From Erythrophleum ivorense (lineage: Eukaryota > Streptophyta > Magnoliopsida > Fabales > Fabaceae): a stretch of DNA of 64,000 nt. The position numbers and the translations under genes are program-made. The notes beneath the pieces were generated by a model. The model searched no databases, was not told the origin of the DNA, and was given only the letters and a program-made list of their open reading frames with translations. Of the stretch, positions 1 through 11,900 are shown in pieces. Position 1 is the stretch's first letter, and the number at the start of each line of letters is the position of its first letter. The stretch lies in assembly GCA_026724425.1 (NCBI GenBank), contig JAIUCV010000089.1, positions 3,658,001 to 3,722,000 on the forward strand, given 5' to 3'.

Positions 1-227
1 GCAACAATATGTGATTGATAGGATGTGGGGGAAAAAAAGAATTTTAAAAATATTTAATGAGAAGATAAATAAAATGTTCACTTTACCGTTTCTATACATA
101 AATATAAATAATAAATAATTTTCTATATTTTTGTTAGAAAAATAAAAAATAAGCTTAATTTATTGTCTGAAAATGGATCAGGGGGCCCTGCCGCGCGCCG
201 ATTGCATCGCGTGAGGAAAGAACGAAA
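1..227. other. AT-rich flank upstream of the SpoU pseudogene
   Basis: Mostly A/T sequence that becomes GC-richer from about 175 on, just before the first recognisable methyltransferase codons. It would contain the promoter and 5' leader of the SpoU gene. No clear TATA box or repeat could be assigned with confidence. Confidence 0.4.
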
Positions 228-1163
228 ATGCAATGCAGTTATCCTCAGGGGGCTTCCATTTTCTACCCTCCAACATTCAAAACACCATCTTTTCAACCGA
301 GGTTTTCACTTGCTTCACCACAGACGCGCACAGAAGGAAGTTCCGACTACAACGACGTCGTCAATGGTGACAATTTTGGTTCTGACGATGACATTCTTCG
401 GGCAATTTCTGATATAAAATCGAAGTTGATTGCCAGTGCTTCAAACCCATTTGTGAAGCACTGCCTCAAACTCCGCAACAACTCTTCTTATCGCCGTTCT
501 CATGGTTCAGTTCTTGTTGTGGGTTCTACACCTATAAGGTTTGTCGTCATGCTAATGCAGCCTATTTCCAAGTTTTTACTAATACTAGTTAGCAAGAGTG
601 CAAGACGACCAACTTTGCTGTCATCCAATTTTCCTGTCTTTTTTTGCTTCTTTGAGTGTAGCAAATTGGATACCTTGTGAAGACTTGTATGTTAAAAGTC
701 GAGTCTTTGAATACTGGGGCGTTTCTTTTTATTGGACTGTTTTGTTCTTTGGACTTTCTGGTTAGCTGATTTAGTCTGGCAGAAACCTTGAATGTTTATT
801 TTTTAAAACTTTATCCGGTGATAAGGCTGTAATTTATGTTTCCTTATCATTAAAATACTCTTTTGAGTTATATGGCCTCCAAATTCCCGGTCTCAGAATT
901 TTTTTTAATGAGTTTCAGTTATGAACTGAGTAGTGGGTCTGACTTTTGGAGCATACTATACCAGATTACATTGTCAATTAATGATTAGCTTAGTCTGTTT
1001 ATTGTGATACTAATATATTCTTAGTCCGAACGGATCTTATATGACTGTGAAGCATTGTGATATTTAATGATTCGCGTAGGCTGCGTCGACCGCCAAGTGA
1101 ACATGATTTCCTAGTCTAAGAGTTGATTTCAGCTTTGTTCTTTGGCAAAATGATACAATTTTA

Positions 1164-1190
1164 AATATATATATATATATATATATATAT
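1164..1190. repeat. (AT)n microsatellite in intron 1 of the SpoU pseudogene
   Basis: A run of about 13 AT dinucleotides inside the 539-1842 intron. The rest of that intron is unremarkable AT-rich sequence. Confidence 0.9.
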
Positions 1191-2289
1191 CTTTGGCTCA
1201 TGGAAAGAACTTCTAACTTTGATTTCTCACATGCATTCATTTTTTCCTGACATCATCATATCCTTTTCATGCTAAAGTCAAACATTTGTTTCATTTTTAC
1301 CTTTTTCAAGTTACTGGAGGTACAGAACTCTGGCTGCAAAGTTTGAAGCTGGGTAGTCATAAGTAAGCTTAAATGGCTGTAAATCGATAGGATGTTTATT
1401 TCAGACTTGAGCCTTCATTAATTCTTATGTAGACATTAATATGGATGCCTTAAATACAACTTTATAATATTTCGAATATGTTCTTCTGCCTTGTGATTTG
1501 TGAGTCCATTTGATGTTGTAAAAACAGATAGGCAGGATAACTGCATATAGAAAATTGCGCTTTACAGAGTCATTGGAAAACAAAGAACATATCTATATCC
1601 TTTGCAAAGAGTGAATATTTGCAAATTACAAATTCAATTCAATCCCTAAGTTGAGAGTAAACTTTAATGTTCTCAAATCTAACCAAACAAGGTCCTGAAA
1701 TTATTTGTTAGTCTACCCATAGCATAAATGTTGGCCTCACTGCTGAAATCTCTCTATCACATATCCTATTATAAATAGAATTATTTGAAGGATTGAATTT
1801 ATGACATGACTTTCTAGATGAGAATAAAATTGTTATTTGCAGAGAAATCTACAGGTTTCAAGAGTCATTGCAGGGAAAAAAATAGTAAAATGGATTGTTT
1901 AACTCTGCCTGATAAAGATAAGATTCCCAAGGGGCCAGATAAATCCCCTGCTTCTATTGTGCGTGTGAGTTCTACAGTGATTAAAAAACTTGCGCAACTG
2001 CAGTCCAACTGACTGTATTGATGCAATTGCCCTGATGAATATCCCTACCAGTGTCCACGGTCGCAATCAAGAGACAGCAGACTGTCAGATGTGGTTTCCA
2101 TCTTCTTATCGGATTTTAGTCCTTGATAGGATTCATGTGACATTCATTCCCCCTGCTAGATCTAACCATTTGGTCATGGTGGGTTTCTTCTTGATACTGG
2201 GGGCATGCAATCCATCACGTTTCTGTTAGTGATTTTTTCTTATCATAAGTGCTTCTGCTAGAAAGCTATTTTTTGGGCTGGTGGTTAAT

Positions 2290-3590
2290 GTAGGTACCTT
2301 TTAGACACAATATTAACGAAGCTGCATAGGATCGACTTTAATTACGGAGCTATTTTACACTGTCCAATGGAGCAGAGGATCAAGATGATCAGTATCCATT
2401 TGGAAGGTAAGGCCCTTCAATGGCACCAATCTTCAACGAGGGGAAAGAACAGTGGAGAGGTGAAATGGCCAGAATATATGGAAGGCATGACAAAGAGGTT
2501 TGATAATGTCCTTAAGGTGGATCCCATGGCTGACCTCAAAATATTGAAACAGGAGAATTCATTGATGGAGTATCAGGAGAAGAGTGAGGAATTACTATCT
2601 GAAGTGGATATATTTGAAGCAGTAGCTATTAGCTGCTTTCTTGTGGGGTTCAAACCAGAAATAGAAGCACCTATCAGGATGTTTAAGCCTTCCAACCTGA
2701 TCAATACCATGTACCTTGCAAGATTGCAAGAAATATCTTCCCTAGCCTCTCAAATCCCAAACCAGAATTCATACCATACCAAAAGAACTTTTATGAACCA
2801 AAACTTTTCTTCCTCTTTTTCTAACCCAAGTTACTCCATTACATCATCATTAACAAGTCCATCCAACACCTTAACAAAAACCCAAACCTACTCATCCAAC
2901 TTGAACAACCAAAAAATAATTCTACCAGTACCTATACTCCTAAAACCAACACCAATCAGAACTAGTCTGTAAAGCAATTAACAAAGAAGGAGATGGATGA
3001 TAGAAGGGAAAAAGGGCTTTGCTACTGGTGCCCAGCAAGATGTACCCAAGATCACATATGTACAAACTTACAACTCTTCATGATAGTAACACAAGAATAA
3101 GAAGGTGAAAATCAAAAAGAGTATCAAGATTGCTTGGGGGAGCAAGAAATACAACCAATAGCGTCCTTGAATGCAATCAATGGGAGAGAAGGCCATTTCA
3201 CTATGAAGGGAAAAGGTTTTGGCTAGATAAGTTGTTAAGAGAGGGCACATGCTGGTTACTCAAATCTGATCAGTATCCTAGAGTAATTCCCCGAGTTTAA
3301 TACCTTAGACAACAATAATGATCCTTGAGGTCAAGGATCTTATACAGGGGGGAATAATTGTTACATATTAGAAATAATAATAAGGAGAATAGTTAGTTGT
3401 TTGGTAGTGAGTAGTTGAGTTATTGGGTGACAGTAGATATTTGGTGGTGTCTGTAATAGCATGGAACTGATTTCCCTCTTGCTTCAAGCTGGTGTAAGGA
3501 AGGCTAGAGGAGTTAGTAGAGGATGTTGTTGAATCTTTTGAATGGAATCCTGTTGAAATACTTTTGCCTGGAGTTCTCATACCAACATGG
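2290..3590 (+). mobile_element. Internally deleted Ty3/gypsy retrotransposon remnant
   Basis: The open frame 2367-2972 encodes a gag core (starts EQRIKMISIHLEGKALQWHQ; later NTMYLARLQE), typical of plant gypsy gag. It is followed by a degenerate zinc-knuckle (CYWC...HIC, about 3015-3060) and the start of a protease region (about 3150-3190), each with stops. The sequence then jumps to what looks like the very 3' end of pol (about 3320-3350, ILEVKDLIQGG) and a purine tract GGGGGGAATAAT. A putative LTR follows from TGTTACATATTAG at 3359 to about 3590. Reverse transcriptase, RNase H and integrase are missing, so the element lost most of pol. The gag, the zinc-knuckle and the purine tract-LTR junction resemble the gypsy element at 7124-13919, so they are probably related families. 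The left LTR is not recognisable. It lies inside the SpoU gene, in the same orientation. Confidence 0.75.
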
Positions 3591-4719
3591 CAATTGCCCA
3601 ACAGGATGGAGTTTTTCTTCTTCCTGGCTGTTGTGATCCATTCAATGATAAAGCTCTTCGAGCTGGCCGAGGTGCCTCCTTTCAGCTACCCATAGTTTCT
3701 GGTGATTGGGATCATCTGGAATCTCTCAGAGAACAATTCCAAATGAAGTTGCTCGCTGGCCATCCAGAGCATGAAAGGGTAGCCAAACCAGTTTGTCGGA
3801 TTTCTCCAACCTTCTGTGATTCTGTATCAGACAAGCCTCTGTGCTTGGTTTTAGGCAGTGAAGGAAGTGGTCTTTCAGAAATTTCCCTGCAAGCATGTGA
3901 GCTTGTCAGCATTCCAATGGCTGGAGAATTTGAATCTCTCAATGTTTCAGTTGCTAGTGGGATTTTCCTATATATGCTACAGCCAAAGGATAGATGATCA
4001 TTCCTATTCTATGTTTTTACTGTCTCATTTGTTGGTTCATGGTTTGATTAGGGTAGCATGTAGAGGTCCTTTCCGTTCTGTGCTCTCATCCAAGAGGAAA
4101 TTTTGTACAGCAAAATTAAATGCCCCATGCTGCTTGACTATTTTTTCTTCCCTTCCATTTCTTTTTGCTGATTATCATTTCTTGTTTTCGTTTTTCAAGT
4201 GCCACATGAGAATTTGCGTCAAAGTTTAAGCATTAGTGTAGATTGCATGTGAAAAACATGGTTTGGTAAATCTCTTATCCTTCTTCCCTGCCTACGAGTA
4301 AAACATTAACAGGTGGGTGCTGATTGATACATGGATTTTTTTTACATTTCTTCAAGAGGTAAGAAATCTAACTTTATATGAAGGTGAGGGTTTTACTCAT
4401 TTCTCTGGTTCTACATATGCAAAATGCTAAGAGCGGTTCCGTGTTTGTTTTTTTTTCTCTTTGGGTTGGTGGCCGGGTTAGATGTTAATTGTCAAGTCAG
4501 GGGGAACTACATTGGCTAGGTATCAAGGGCATTTATTAAATAATAAGAGTTAAGCAAAATTTTTCGAAGTTTACTATCAATTTTTTTAATAAAAAATAAT
4601 ATGTAACTTATTTCAATTAACTTTAATTAACCATCATATTATTGTATCAAAATTCTTTTTCTGCGTTAAGGTTTTATTGAAAATCTCATAGTAAACATTC
4701 ACACCCGTTGGTTCAATTA

Positions 4720-4955
4720 ATTTAAAAAATGAAAAAATTTTATATGTAATTTTTTTATCATTTTTTTAATTAAAATATGATAAATGAATAATTTTCTGAT
4801 AATATCATAATAAATGTATAATTTTTAGTATGATTCTCCAATTAAATTATACATTTATTGTAATATTATTAAAAAAATTATAACTTGTCATATTTTAATT
4901 GAAATAATAACAAAAATATAAAAAATTACATATAAATATAATCAGTTAAAAAATC
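4720..4955. mobile_element. AT-rich foldback (MITE-like) element
   Basis: Two arms of roughly 110 bases form an imperfect inverted repeat around a centre near 4845. Matching pieces include TTATATGTAATTTTTT (left) with its complement near 4918-4935, AATTAAAATATGA with its complement near 4890, and AATAAATGTATAATTT with its complement near 4850. No coding content. The structure suits a MITE, but no target-site duplication was established. Confidence 0.55.
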
Positions 4956-5244
4956 CAAATCAATTCCCTAGTACCAAAGAACTAAGCTGCTCCTCTTATC
5001 ATCTTACAGAAAAATTTCTTAGAAATAATTTTAAAATTGTACTTAATTTTCTTTTACTAAAACTTCACTTGAATTTGTTAATAGTGATTAACCCAAAAAT
5101 TGGCTAATGATACAATTTTACAACTTCCTTTATTTCTTTTCTATTGATATCACAAAATTTGTCATTTATAAATTAGGTTGGATTCAATTAAAGAATAAAA
5201 TAAATTATATGAACCTTTTATGAATTTGGTTAAAATTATGCATG

Positions 5245-5610
5245 CCTCCTCTTTATTTTTAAAATTAATATAAATTTCTCTTAAATTTTATTGAAATACA
5301 CAGATCTCTTTTAAATTTTGTTAAAATTATACAACATTTTATTTTTATTTTCAAAGAACAAATTATACAAACTAAATTAAAAAAAATTAAAACAAAAAAT
5401 AAATTACATAAATTTCTTTTATATTTTAATAAAATTATATAAATCTCACTCCTATTTCTAAAAATAGAAGTGATATCTATATAATTTTAACAAAATTTAA
5501 GAAAAATTTGTATTTGTTTAAAGATATATAAAAAAAAATTAATAATTTTTAGCAAAATTCATAAAAAATTTATATTAGTTTTAAAAATAAAAGAAACGTT
5601 TTTATAATTT
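5245..5610. mobile_element. Second AT-rich foldback element
   Basis: Long imperfect inverted repeat centred near 5457, where TCACTCCTATTT and AAATAGAAGTGA face each other. The outer arms pair TTTATTTTTAAAATTAATAT (about 5252) with a complementary stretch near 5570-5595, and TTAAATTTTGTTAAAATTAT with its complement near 5480-5500. Non-coding; probably a MITE or a decayed hairpin element. Confidence 0.5.
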
Positions 5611-5970
5611 AATCTAAACAATATTAATTCATCACGAAAAATTATTTTATTTTTTTATATTAATCACATTTTGATTTTTAGGAGGGCTTGATGGTCCCCT
5701 GCGAAACCAAGCAAAGGAACGAACGAGAAAAACCGAAGCACGTAAGAAAATCAGAACATGAACAAAATGCCGTGACAAAGTTACGCCAAAGCGGCAATGT
5801 CAGGATTGAAATCGCACTATCAAAAGAGCAAAGCTTGAAGCTTCGAACAGATACGGCGATACCCATCTTCCTCTACTTTCTCACTCTATCAGCTCCATCC
5901 AACGCAGCTTCTCAAGAGACAATACCAAAGCACCACCACAATCATCTGCGACATTCTCCCTCCTCATGCC

Positions 5971-8900
5971 ATGCTGATGACGTTCGGCAAGCAAACTCAA
6001 CAGCAATCCTCACCGCCGAGTCTCTTCTCTATCCGTGGTTCACTCCTTCTCCTGGCAATTCTAACCTTACTCTCTTTCACCTATCTTGCCATCAAATACT
6101 CCACTCCCGCACCTCAGGTATCGTTTCCCTAGCTTTCCCCCTTTCTCTGTCATTCTTCGTCGATGGAAAATTTTTTTCTTGATTTTCTTTTTGTTTTATT
6201 TCGAAGGTTTCTGTCGCTAAACTGGTCGATGCTGAAGTGAAAGATGCGGCGGCGGAGGAGGAGGAGGAGGAATTTTCGGATATATATCACTCGCCGCATG
6301 TGTTCAAGTTAAATTACGCGGAAATGGAGAAGAAATTCAAGGTGTATATATACCCTGATGGTGATCCCAACACCTTTTATCAGACACCCAGAAAACTAAC
6401 TGGCAAGTATTCGAGTGAAGGATATTTTTTTCAGAATATAAGAGATAGTCGATTCCGTACTGATGATCCAGATCAGGCCCATCTTTTTTTCATTCCGATC
6501 TCATGCCACAAGATGCGAGGCAAGGTATGAGTTATTGATTACGAAATAATAACAATGCTGGCGATGGTGGTTCTGTGTGTATTTGGAGTTCTTCTGCTGG
6601 TATTATAACCATCTTGGCATTGCATTTGCAAGATTGTGATTCTTTGCTGCATCCCAGATGAGACATGCTCTAAGCCTGCGCTCTGTAGCTTAGAAAATGT
6701 CGACCTTTGAGTTTTGCCTTTGAAATCTGATATAATAGTAGTAGCATTCAGTTAGGTTTAATGCGAAAAGGTTGACAATGATAGAAAATTGATGCTTCTA
6801 GATATGACAATGTCTTCAATAATCAATTCATTTGCATTTAAAAGATTGTGCTTCTTTGCTCAACTTTAGTGGGACATGCTCTAAGCCTGCACTTTGAAGA
6901 TTAGAAAATGTCTACCTTTGAGTTTTGCTGCTGAGATCTGAGAAGATTGTGGCATTCAGTTAGATCTAATGCAAAAAGGTTGACAATGATGGAAAATTGA
7001 TGTTTTTAGATATGACAATAATTTTAACAACCAATTCACAGGCTGGATCTCATCTAACGAAACAGTAGACTTTGCTTTTTGATATGCCTTATCAGTAATT
7101 TTTCTTCGGGAATACTAGACATCTGGTACAGAGATGAGGGAAAATCTAGTGCTCAATACCAGTACATATTATTCAACTTCCAAAAAATCATCGTAGTTCT
7201 CCTAAACACTCTTATAACATATAAGAGTGTTTACTCAATACAGCCAGGTAGTTAGATGTTTAACTACCACTAACAATGCCAACAGATAAATCCCTACTAA
7301 TAACAGAAATGCAACAGAAACAATAACAGAACAATAAGCAGTAAAGCATATGTATACAATCTAACAATCAACTAACACGTATCAATTATCCCCCCCCCCC
7401 TTGTCCTTTTTAGAAAGGAACCTTGTCCTCAAGGGTCTGAAATGAGAGCTGTAGAAAAATTTGGAAATTGTTGTTGGATAGCTGGCAATGACTCCCAAGT
7501 AGCATCTTCCCTGCTAGCATGCTTCCATTGAATGAATACTTGAGTCAATGGCTTGTTATTTTTCTTCACAACTTGGCTAAAATCTGTCCTGGCTTCATAG
7601 GAAAATTCCCTCCTCATCAAGCCGAGGCAAGTCTGAACTTGTTGGTACTCCCTCCCCAATACCTTTTTTCAAAAGTAACACATGAAAAACTGAATGTATT
7701 CAGGTAGTTTCAGGCAGCTTCAACTGATATGCTACTGAACCAATTCTCTGCAAAATCTTGTAGGGCCCTTAATACCTTGCAGCAAGCTTATGAAAAGCTG
7801 AATTGTTGAGCATATTCCTTCTAAAAGGGTGAAGCTTGAGGTGTACTAAATCATCCACAGAAAATTCCTGGTCAGTTCTTCTTCTGTTAGCAATCTGCAC
7901 CATTCAGTTCTGAGCTGTCTTCAAATGATACTTGAGCAACTGTAAAGTACACTCCCTATCTCTTAAACTTCGATCCACTACCTCATTATCATAATCCCCT
8001 GCTAAATAGGGGAAATGAACAGGAGGAGTAGTGACATAGACAACCTCAAAAGGAGACATTCTGATAGAGGAATGATATGAAGTATTATCCCATAACTCAG
8101 CTGATGGAAGCCACTTCACACCCTCCTTAGGATGATCACCCATCTTGCAACAGTGGTAGCATTCCAAGTATTGATTAAGAACTTTCATTTGACCATCTGT
8201 TTGCGGATGATAAGCAGATGAATACAATAACTTCAGCTTACTAATTCTAAATAAAGCCCTCCAAAAATTGCCACAAAATATTGGGCTCGGTCTGTCACAA
8301 TGGATTTAGGAAACCCATGCAACTTAACAATGTTATCCATGAATGCTTGGGCTACTTGGACTGCTGTAAAGGGGTGATGTAGTGCTATAAAGTGATCAGC
8401 CTCCCAAAAAAATCCACTACCACTAGTATGACAGTCCTATTGTACGATTTGGGTAGGTCAATGATAAAATCCATACCGTAGCTGCAATTGGAAGGGGCTG
8501 AATTAACCCTAGAGTAGCTACATTCTGAGGTTTTATACGGTTGACAAATAGGATATTGTCTCACAAATTCCCTAACCTCCTTTTCCATGCCTTTCCAGTA
8601 AAATAATGGCAGCAATTTTCCTGTATGTAGCTGTCATGCCTAAATGGCTACCCAATGGATCACTATCAAAATGATGTAACAGCTCCATGTGAAGAAAATG
8701 ATCACCATGACAAGTGGGGCATTGTCTCACAAATTCCCCAACCTCCTTTTCCATGCCTTTCCAGTAAAATAATGGCAGCAATTCCCCTATATGTAGCTGT
8801 CATGCCTGAATGTCCACCTAGCGGATCACTATGAAAATGATGTAACAGCTCCATGCGAGGGGAAGGATCTTGCACTTTCCTCTCAAAATACCCTTACTCC

Positions 8901-11900
8901 TGCTATATTGAGGATGAGATTGAGAATCCACCTCCAATTTTTCAGTAACCTTGCATAAAGTCACATCCTTCTTACAAGAATCAATAACAGTTTTGTTCAA
9001 ACTAGAAACCACAAGAATAAGAGCAAAACAAGCAGGATTTTGCTTAGTTGTTCCCTGCTGGAATCTAGATAATGCATCTGCTACAGGAGTTTCTCTTCCC
9101 TTACAATATATTATGTCATAATCTAGACCTTACAATTTATCTACCCATTTGAACTGATCTGGTGTGATATGCCTCTACCGTAGCAAATGCTTAATTGGCA
9201 AATGATCAGTGAGAATAATAAAACGATGATCATACAAATATTGACGCCAATGCTTAACAGCAAAGACAATGGCTCAATTCCTTTTCATAGGCTGATAAGT
9301 GCTGTTTTTGAGGGGATAGTGCCTTGCTCACAAAAGCTATTGGATGTCTATGTTGAGATAAAACAGCTCCAAGGCCTACATTAGATGCATTTGTCTCCAC
9401 AGTAGAAGGCTTTGAAAAATTGGGTAAGGCAAGCACAGGAGTAGACATCTTAGCTGCCTTAAGCTTATTAAATGCCATTTCAGCCTCAGCATTGCAAGTA
9501 CAGGCCCCTTTCTTCAACAAAATGCCTGTAGTAGCCTGTGAGACCAAGGAATCCTCTTAAGGATTTAATATTAGAGGGTATAGGCCGATAATTCATAGCA
9601 TCCAACTTCTTCGAATCTGCTGTAACTCCATTTGCATAAATTATATGGCCCGAATTATTAATGCTAGTAGCTCCAAAGGTATGCTTGCTTTGTTTTGCAA
9701 ACAATGAATGGTGCCTCTAGGTCTCCAAGGTGCTTCTTAGGTGTTGCAAATGATGCTCCCAAGTATGACTATAAACCAGAATATCATCGAAAAAAACCAG
9801 GATGTATTTTCGAAGAAATGGCTTAAAAACCATATTCATCAAGCCTTAGAGGGTAGCCGGGGCATTGGTTAATGCAAGTGGCATAACCAAGAACTCATAT
9901 AAACCCTCGCAGGTCCTAAAAGTGGTCTTATAGATATCAGCTGGATTCATCCGAATTTGATGGTAGCCCACCCTTAGATCCAGCTTTGAAAAATATCTAG
10001 ACCCTTGTAATTCATCAATAAGTTCTTCAACTATCGAAAAAGGGAACTTATTTTTTACTGTTTGTGCATTAAGTTTCTATAATCAACATAGAAACACCTA
10101 GTACCATCTTTTTTGTTTCACCAACACTATAAGGGAAGCAAAAGCACTCTTGTTAGGCCATATAACACCGTTCAACATCTCTTGAACCAAGGTAATGGAG
10201 AATGGGAAAAGAATAGGAAAACTATTATTAATTATTTGTAAATTATGGATTAAAAATAAATATAAGAAATAATATTTTATTAAGATTAGAATTAGGATTA
10301 GTTATTTTTTTGTTAAGTTTTAATAATTATTTTTTGTTAGTTTTTAATTATCTATCAAGATTAGGCATTTGTCTTTCAATAGGATTAGGATTTTATCTTT
10401 TATTATTGGTAGTTATCTTTTATTAGGATTAGGATTATGGTTCTATAAATATAAACCTCTACAATTGTGTTTGGAAAGAACCTAGCGTTAAATAATAAGA
10501 AGTCCTTTTAGAATTTTCTTTCTATTTTTTCTAATATCTCCTCCCTTTTCTTTTATTCTCTCCTCTTGTCCTACATCAATTTGGTATCAGAGCAAGTTTG
10601 CAATTCCAAACTGCTTCCTTTGTTGCCTTTCAACCTTTTTTTTTTTTTTCATTTTTCTTTATTATCCAACCATTTTTTTCATCCCTTTCAAACTTAGATC
10701 TCAAAATTCATTATTTGAGAGTATTATGGGGTTAATACCACTAATTTTGGCCTTCTAAATTGCGTTGTTAAGGTCTATGATTGAACAAAATATCCAAACT
10801 AATCAAACTAGCCTGGATAACTTTAAAAAAGTGTGGACCATCGTTTTAATAAACTTAGAAGTGCTATCAGTCAACTTTGTATACAAATTACTAACAAAAA
10901 TTTAGAAGAACTAAAGGTAGAAAAAGAATATCGTCAAGGGCCCAAAGTATTAAAAGAAGATATATTAATCGAGTCTGATGTTATTATTGTGGAACCTCTT
11001 GATTGTCCATTAGACATTGATGATGATAGTTCCATCATAGGGTTTGAAGAACAGTTAGAAGTAAATTTGAGATGTGAAGAAATCAATTCTGATCAGCAGT
11101 TTGAAGTTTAACTAGAAGTTGTAAAATGTTATGTTTAGATTCAACCAGTTCAATTGCTTCACTTCATCGAGTTTGTCATTCCAAATGTATTGCTGAATAC
11201 AAAGTTGTCTTGGCTATCATATTTTAAAGTAGTAGTGTTCATCTTACCTGAGATTCCAAAATGGATTATTTTAATGCCTTTTTATTTCAAAACTCGAGGA
11301 TGAGTTTTCTCCAACCAGGGGAGAATAATGGAAAATAGGAAAACTATTGTTAATTATTTGTCAATTATGAATTAAAAATAAATATAAAAAATAATATTTT
11401 ATTAAGATTAGAATTAGGATTATTTATCTTTTTGTTAGGCTTTAATAATTATCTTTTTGTTAGTTTTTAATTATCTATCAAGATTAGGCATTTGTCTTTC
11501 AATGGGATTATGATTTTATCTTTTACTATTAGAAGTTATCTTTTATTAGGATTAGGATTATGGATCTATAAATATAAACCTTTGCAATTGTATTTGGGAA
11601 GAACCTAGCATTGAATAATAAGAAGTTCTTGTGAGAATTTTCTCTCTATTTCTTCTAATATCCCCCCCCCCTTTTTTTTTTCTTCTATCTTCTCCCCTTT
11701 CTCCTCTTGTCCTACATCACAAGGCCTCCATGGCATCCTTCTACAAAGGTCCATACCTGTAAGGCTTCAAACTAAGAGGTTTTTCTTTGTTCAAGTGGAT
11801 GGCATGATCAAAATCTCTCAATGGAGGTAAGGTTTTAGGTTCTTGAAAATTCATGAAGTAAATTTGCCAAAGGATCCTTCTCTGCCACTGATAACCCCTT

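Larger units (their letters stand above)
228..3997 (+). pseudogene. SpoU/TrmH-family tRNA/rRNA methyltransferase, disrupted
   Basis: Resembles the plant SpoU-family 2'-O-methyltransferases (Arabidopsis At4g38020 type), which use S-adenosylmethionine on tRNA or rRNA; the N-terminus looks like an organelle presequence. Visible parts: exon 1 228-538 (ends AG/GTTTGT after VVGSTPIR); exon 2 1843-2136 (acceptor TTTGCAG at 1836-1842; EIYRFQESLQ, then the DAIALMNIPTS and RILVLDRI stretches); last exon 3605-3997 (acceptor CAACAG; DGVFLLPGCCDP, motif 2 LVLGSEGSGLS, motif 3 ESLNVSVASGIFLYML). Damage: seven A's near 1875 where six keep frame; an extra A near 2008 (TCC-A-ACT) giving a second +1 shift; the exon-2 donor reads CATGTGA where CAG/GTGA is expected; the short exon with catalytic motif 1 (family pattern N-x-G-x-x-R) is not visible; a gypsy remnant occupies 2290-3590. 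The family identity is solid. Two frameshifts could be sequencing errors, but the missing motif-1 exon argues for a real pseudogene. Confidence 0.85.
3998..5970. other. Spacer between the SpoU pseudogene and GT47
   Basis: 3998-4500 may hold the old SpoU 3' UTR (pyrimidine-rich, moderate GC). 4520-5660 is extremely AT-rich and dominated by two foldback structures (listed separately). GC rises again from about 5680. 5680-5970 would contain the GT47 promoter and 5' leader; I see no unambiguous TATA box. Open frames here, such as the one covering 5688-6182, run through the GT47 start in the wrong frame and are not genes. Confidence 0.6.
10194..11719 (+). mobile_element. Nested short non-autonomous LTR retrotransposon
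   Basis: 1526 bases. 5' LTR 10194-10578 and 3' LTR 11326-11719 are clearly alike (shared AGGAAAACTATT, AATAATATTTTATTAAGATTAGAATTAGG, CTATAAATATAAACCT, CTCCTCTTGTCCTACATCA). A canonical primer site TGGTATCAGAGCA lies at 10582-10594, just inside the 5' LTR, and a purine tract ACCAGGGGAGAA ends at 11325. A perfect 5-bp target duplication CAAGG flanks it (10189-10193 and 11720-11724), so it inserted into the RT gene of the surrounding element, in the opposite orientation. The internal part is only about 750 bases, with no pol, so mobility would depend on enzymes from elsewhere. The ACTCGAGGATGAGTTTTCTCC stretch before the purine tract is reminiscent of the 3' end of plant gypsy polyproteins. Confidence 0.92.

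Noticed and set aside
163..417. 84-codon open frame overlapping SpoU exon 1
   Set aside because: It is out of frame with the recognisable methyltransferase N-terminus that begins at 228.
5688..6182. 164-codon frame before and across GT47 exon 1
   Set aside because: It reads the membrane-anchor exon in the wrong frame; the ATG at 5971 gives the family-like protein and joins exon 2 in phase.
10582..10594. tRNA gene-like sequence
   Set aside because: It is only the 13-base primer-binding site of the nested element; no cloverleaf surrounds it, and no tRNA or rRNA gene was recognised in the window.
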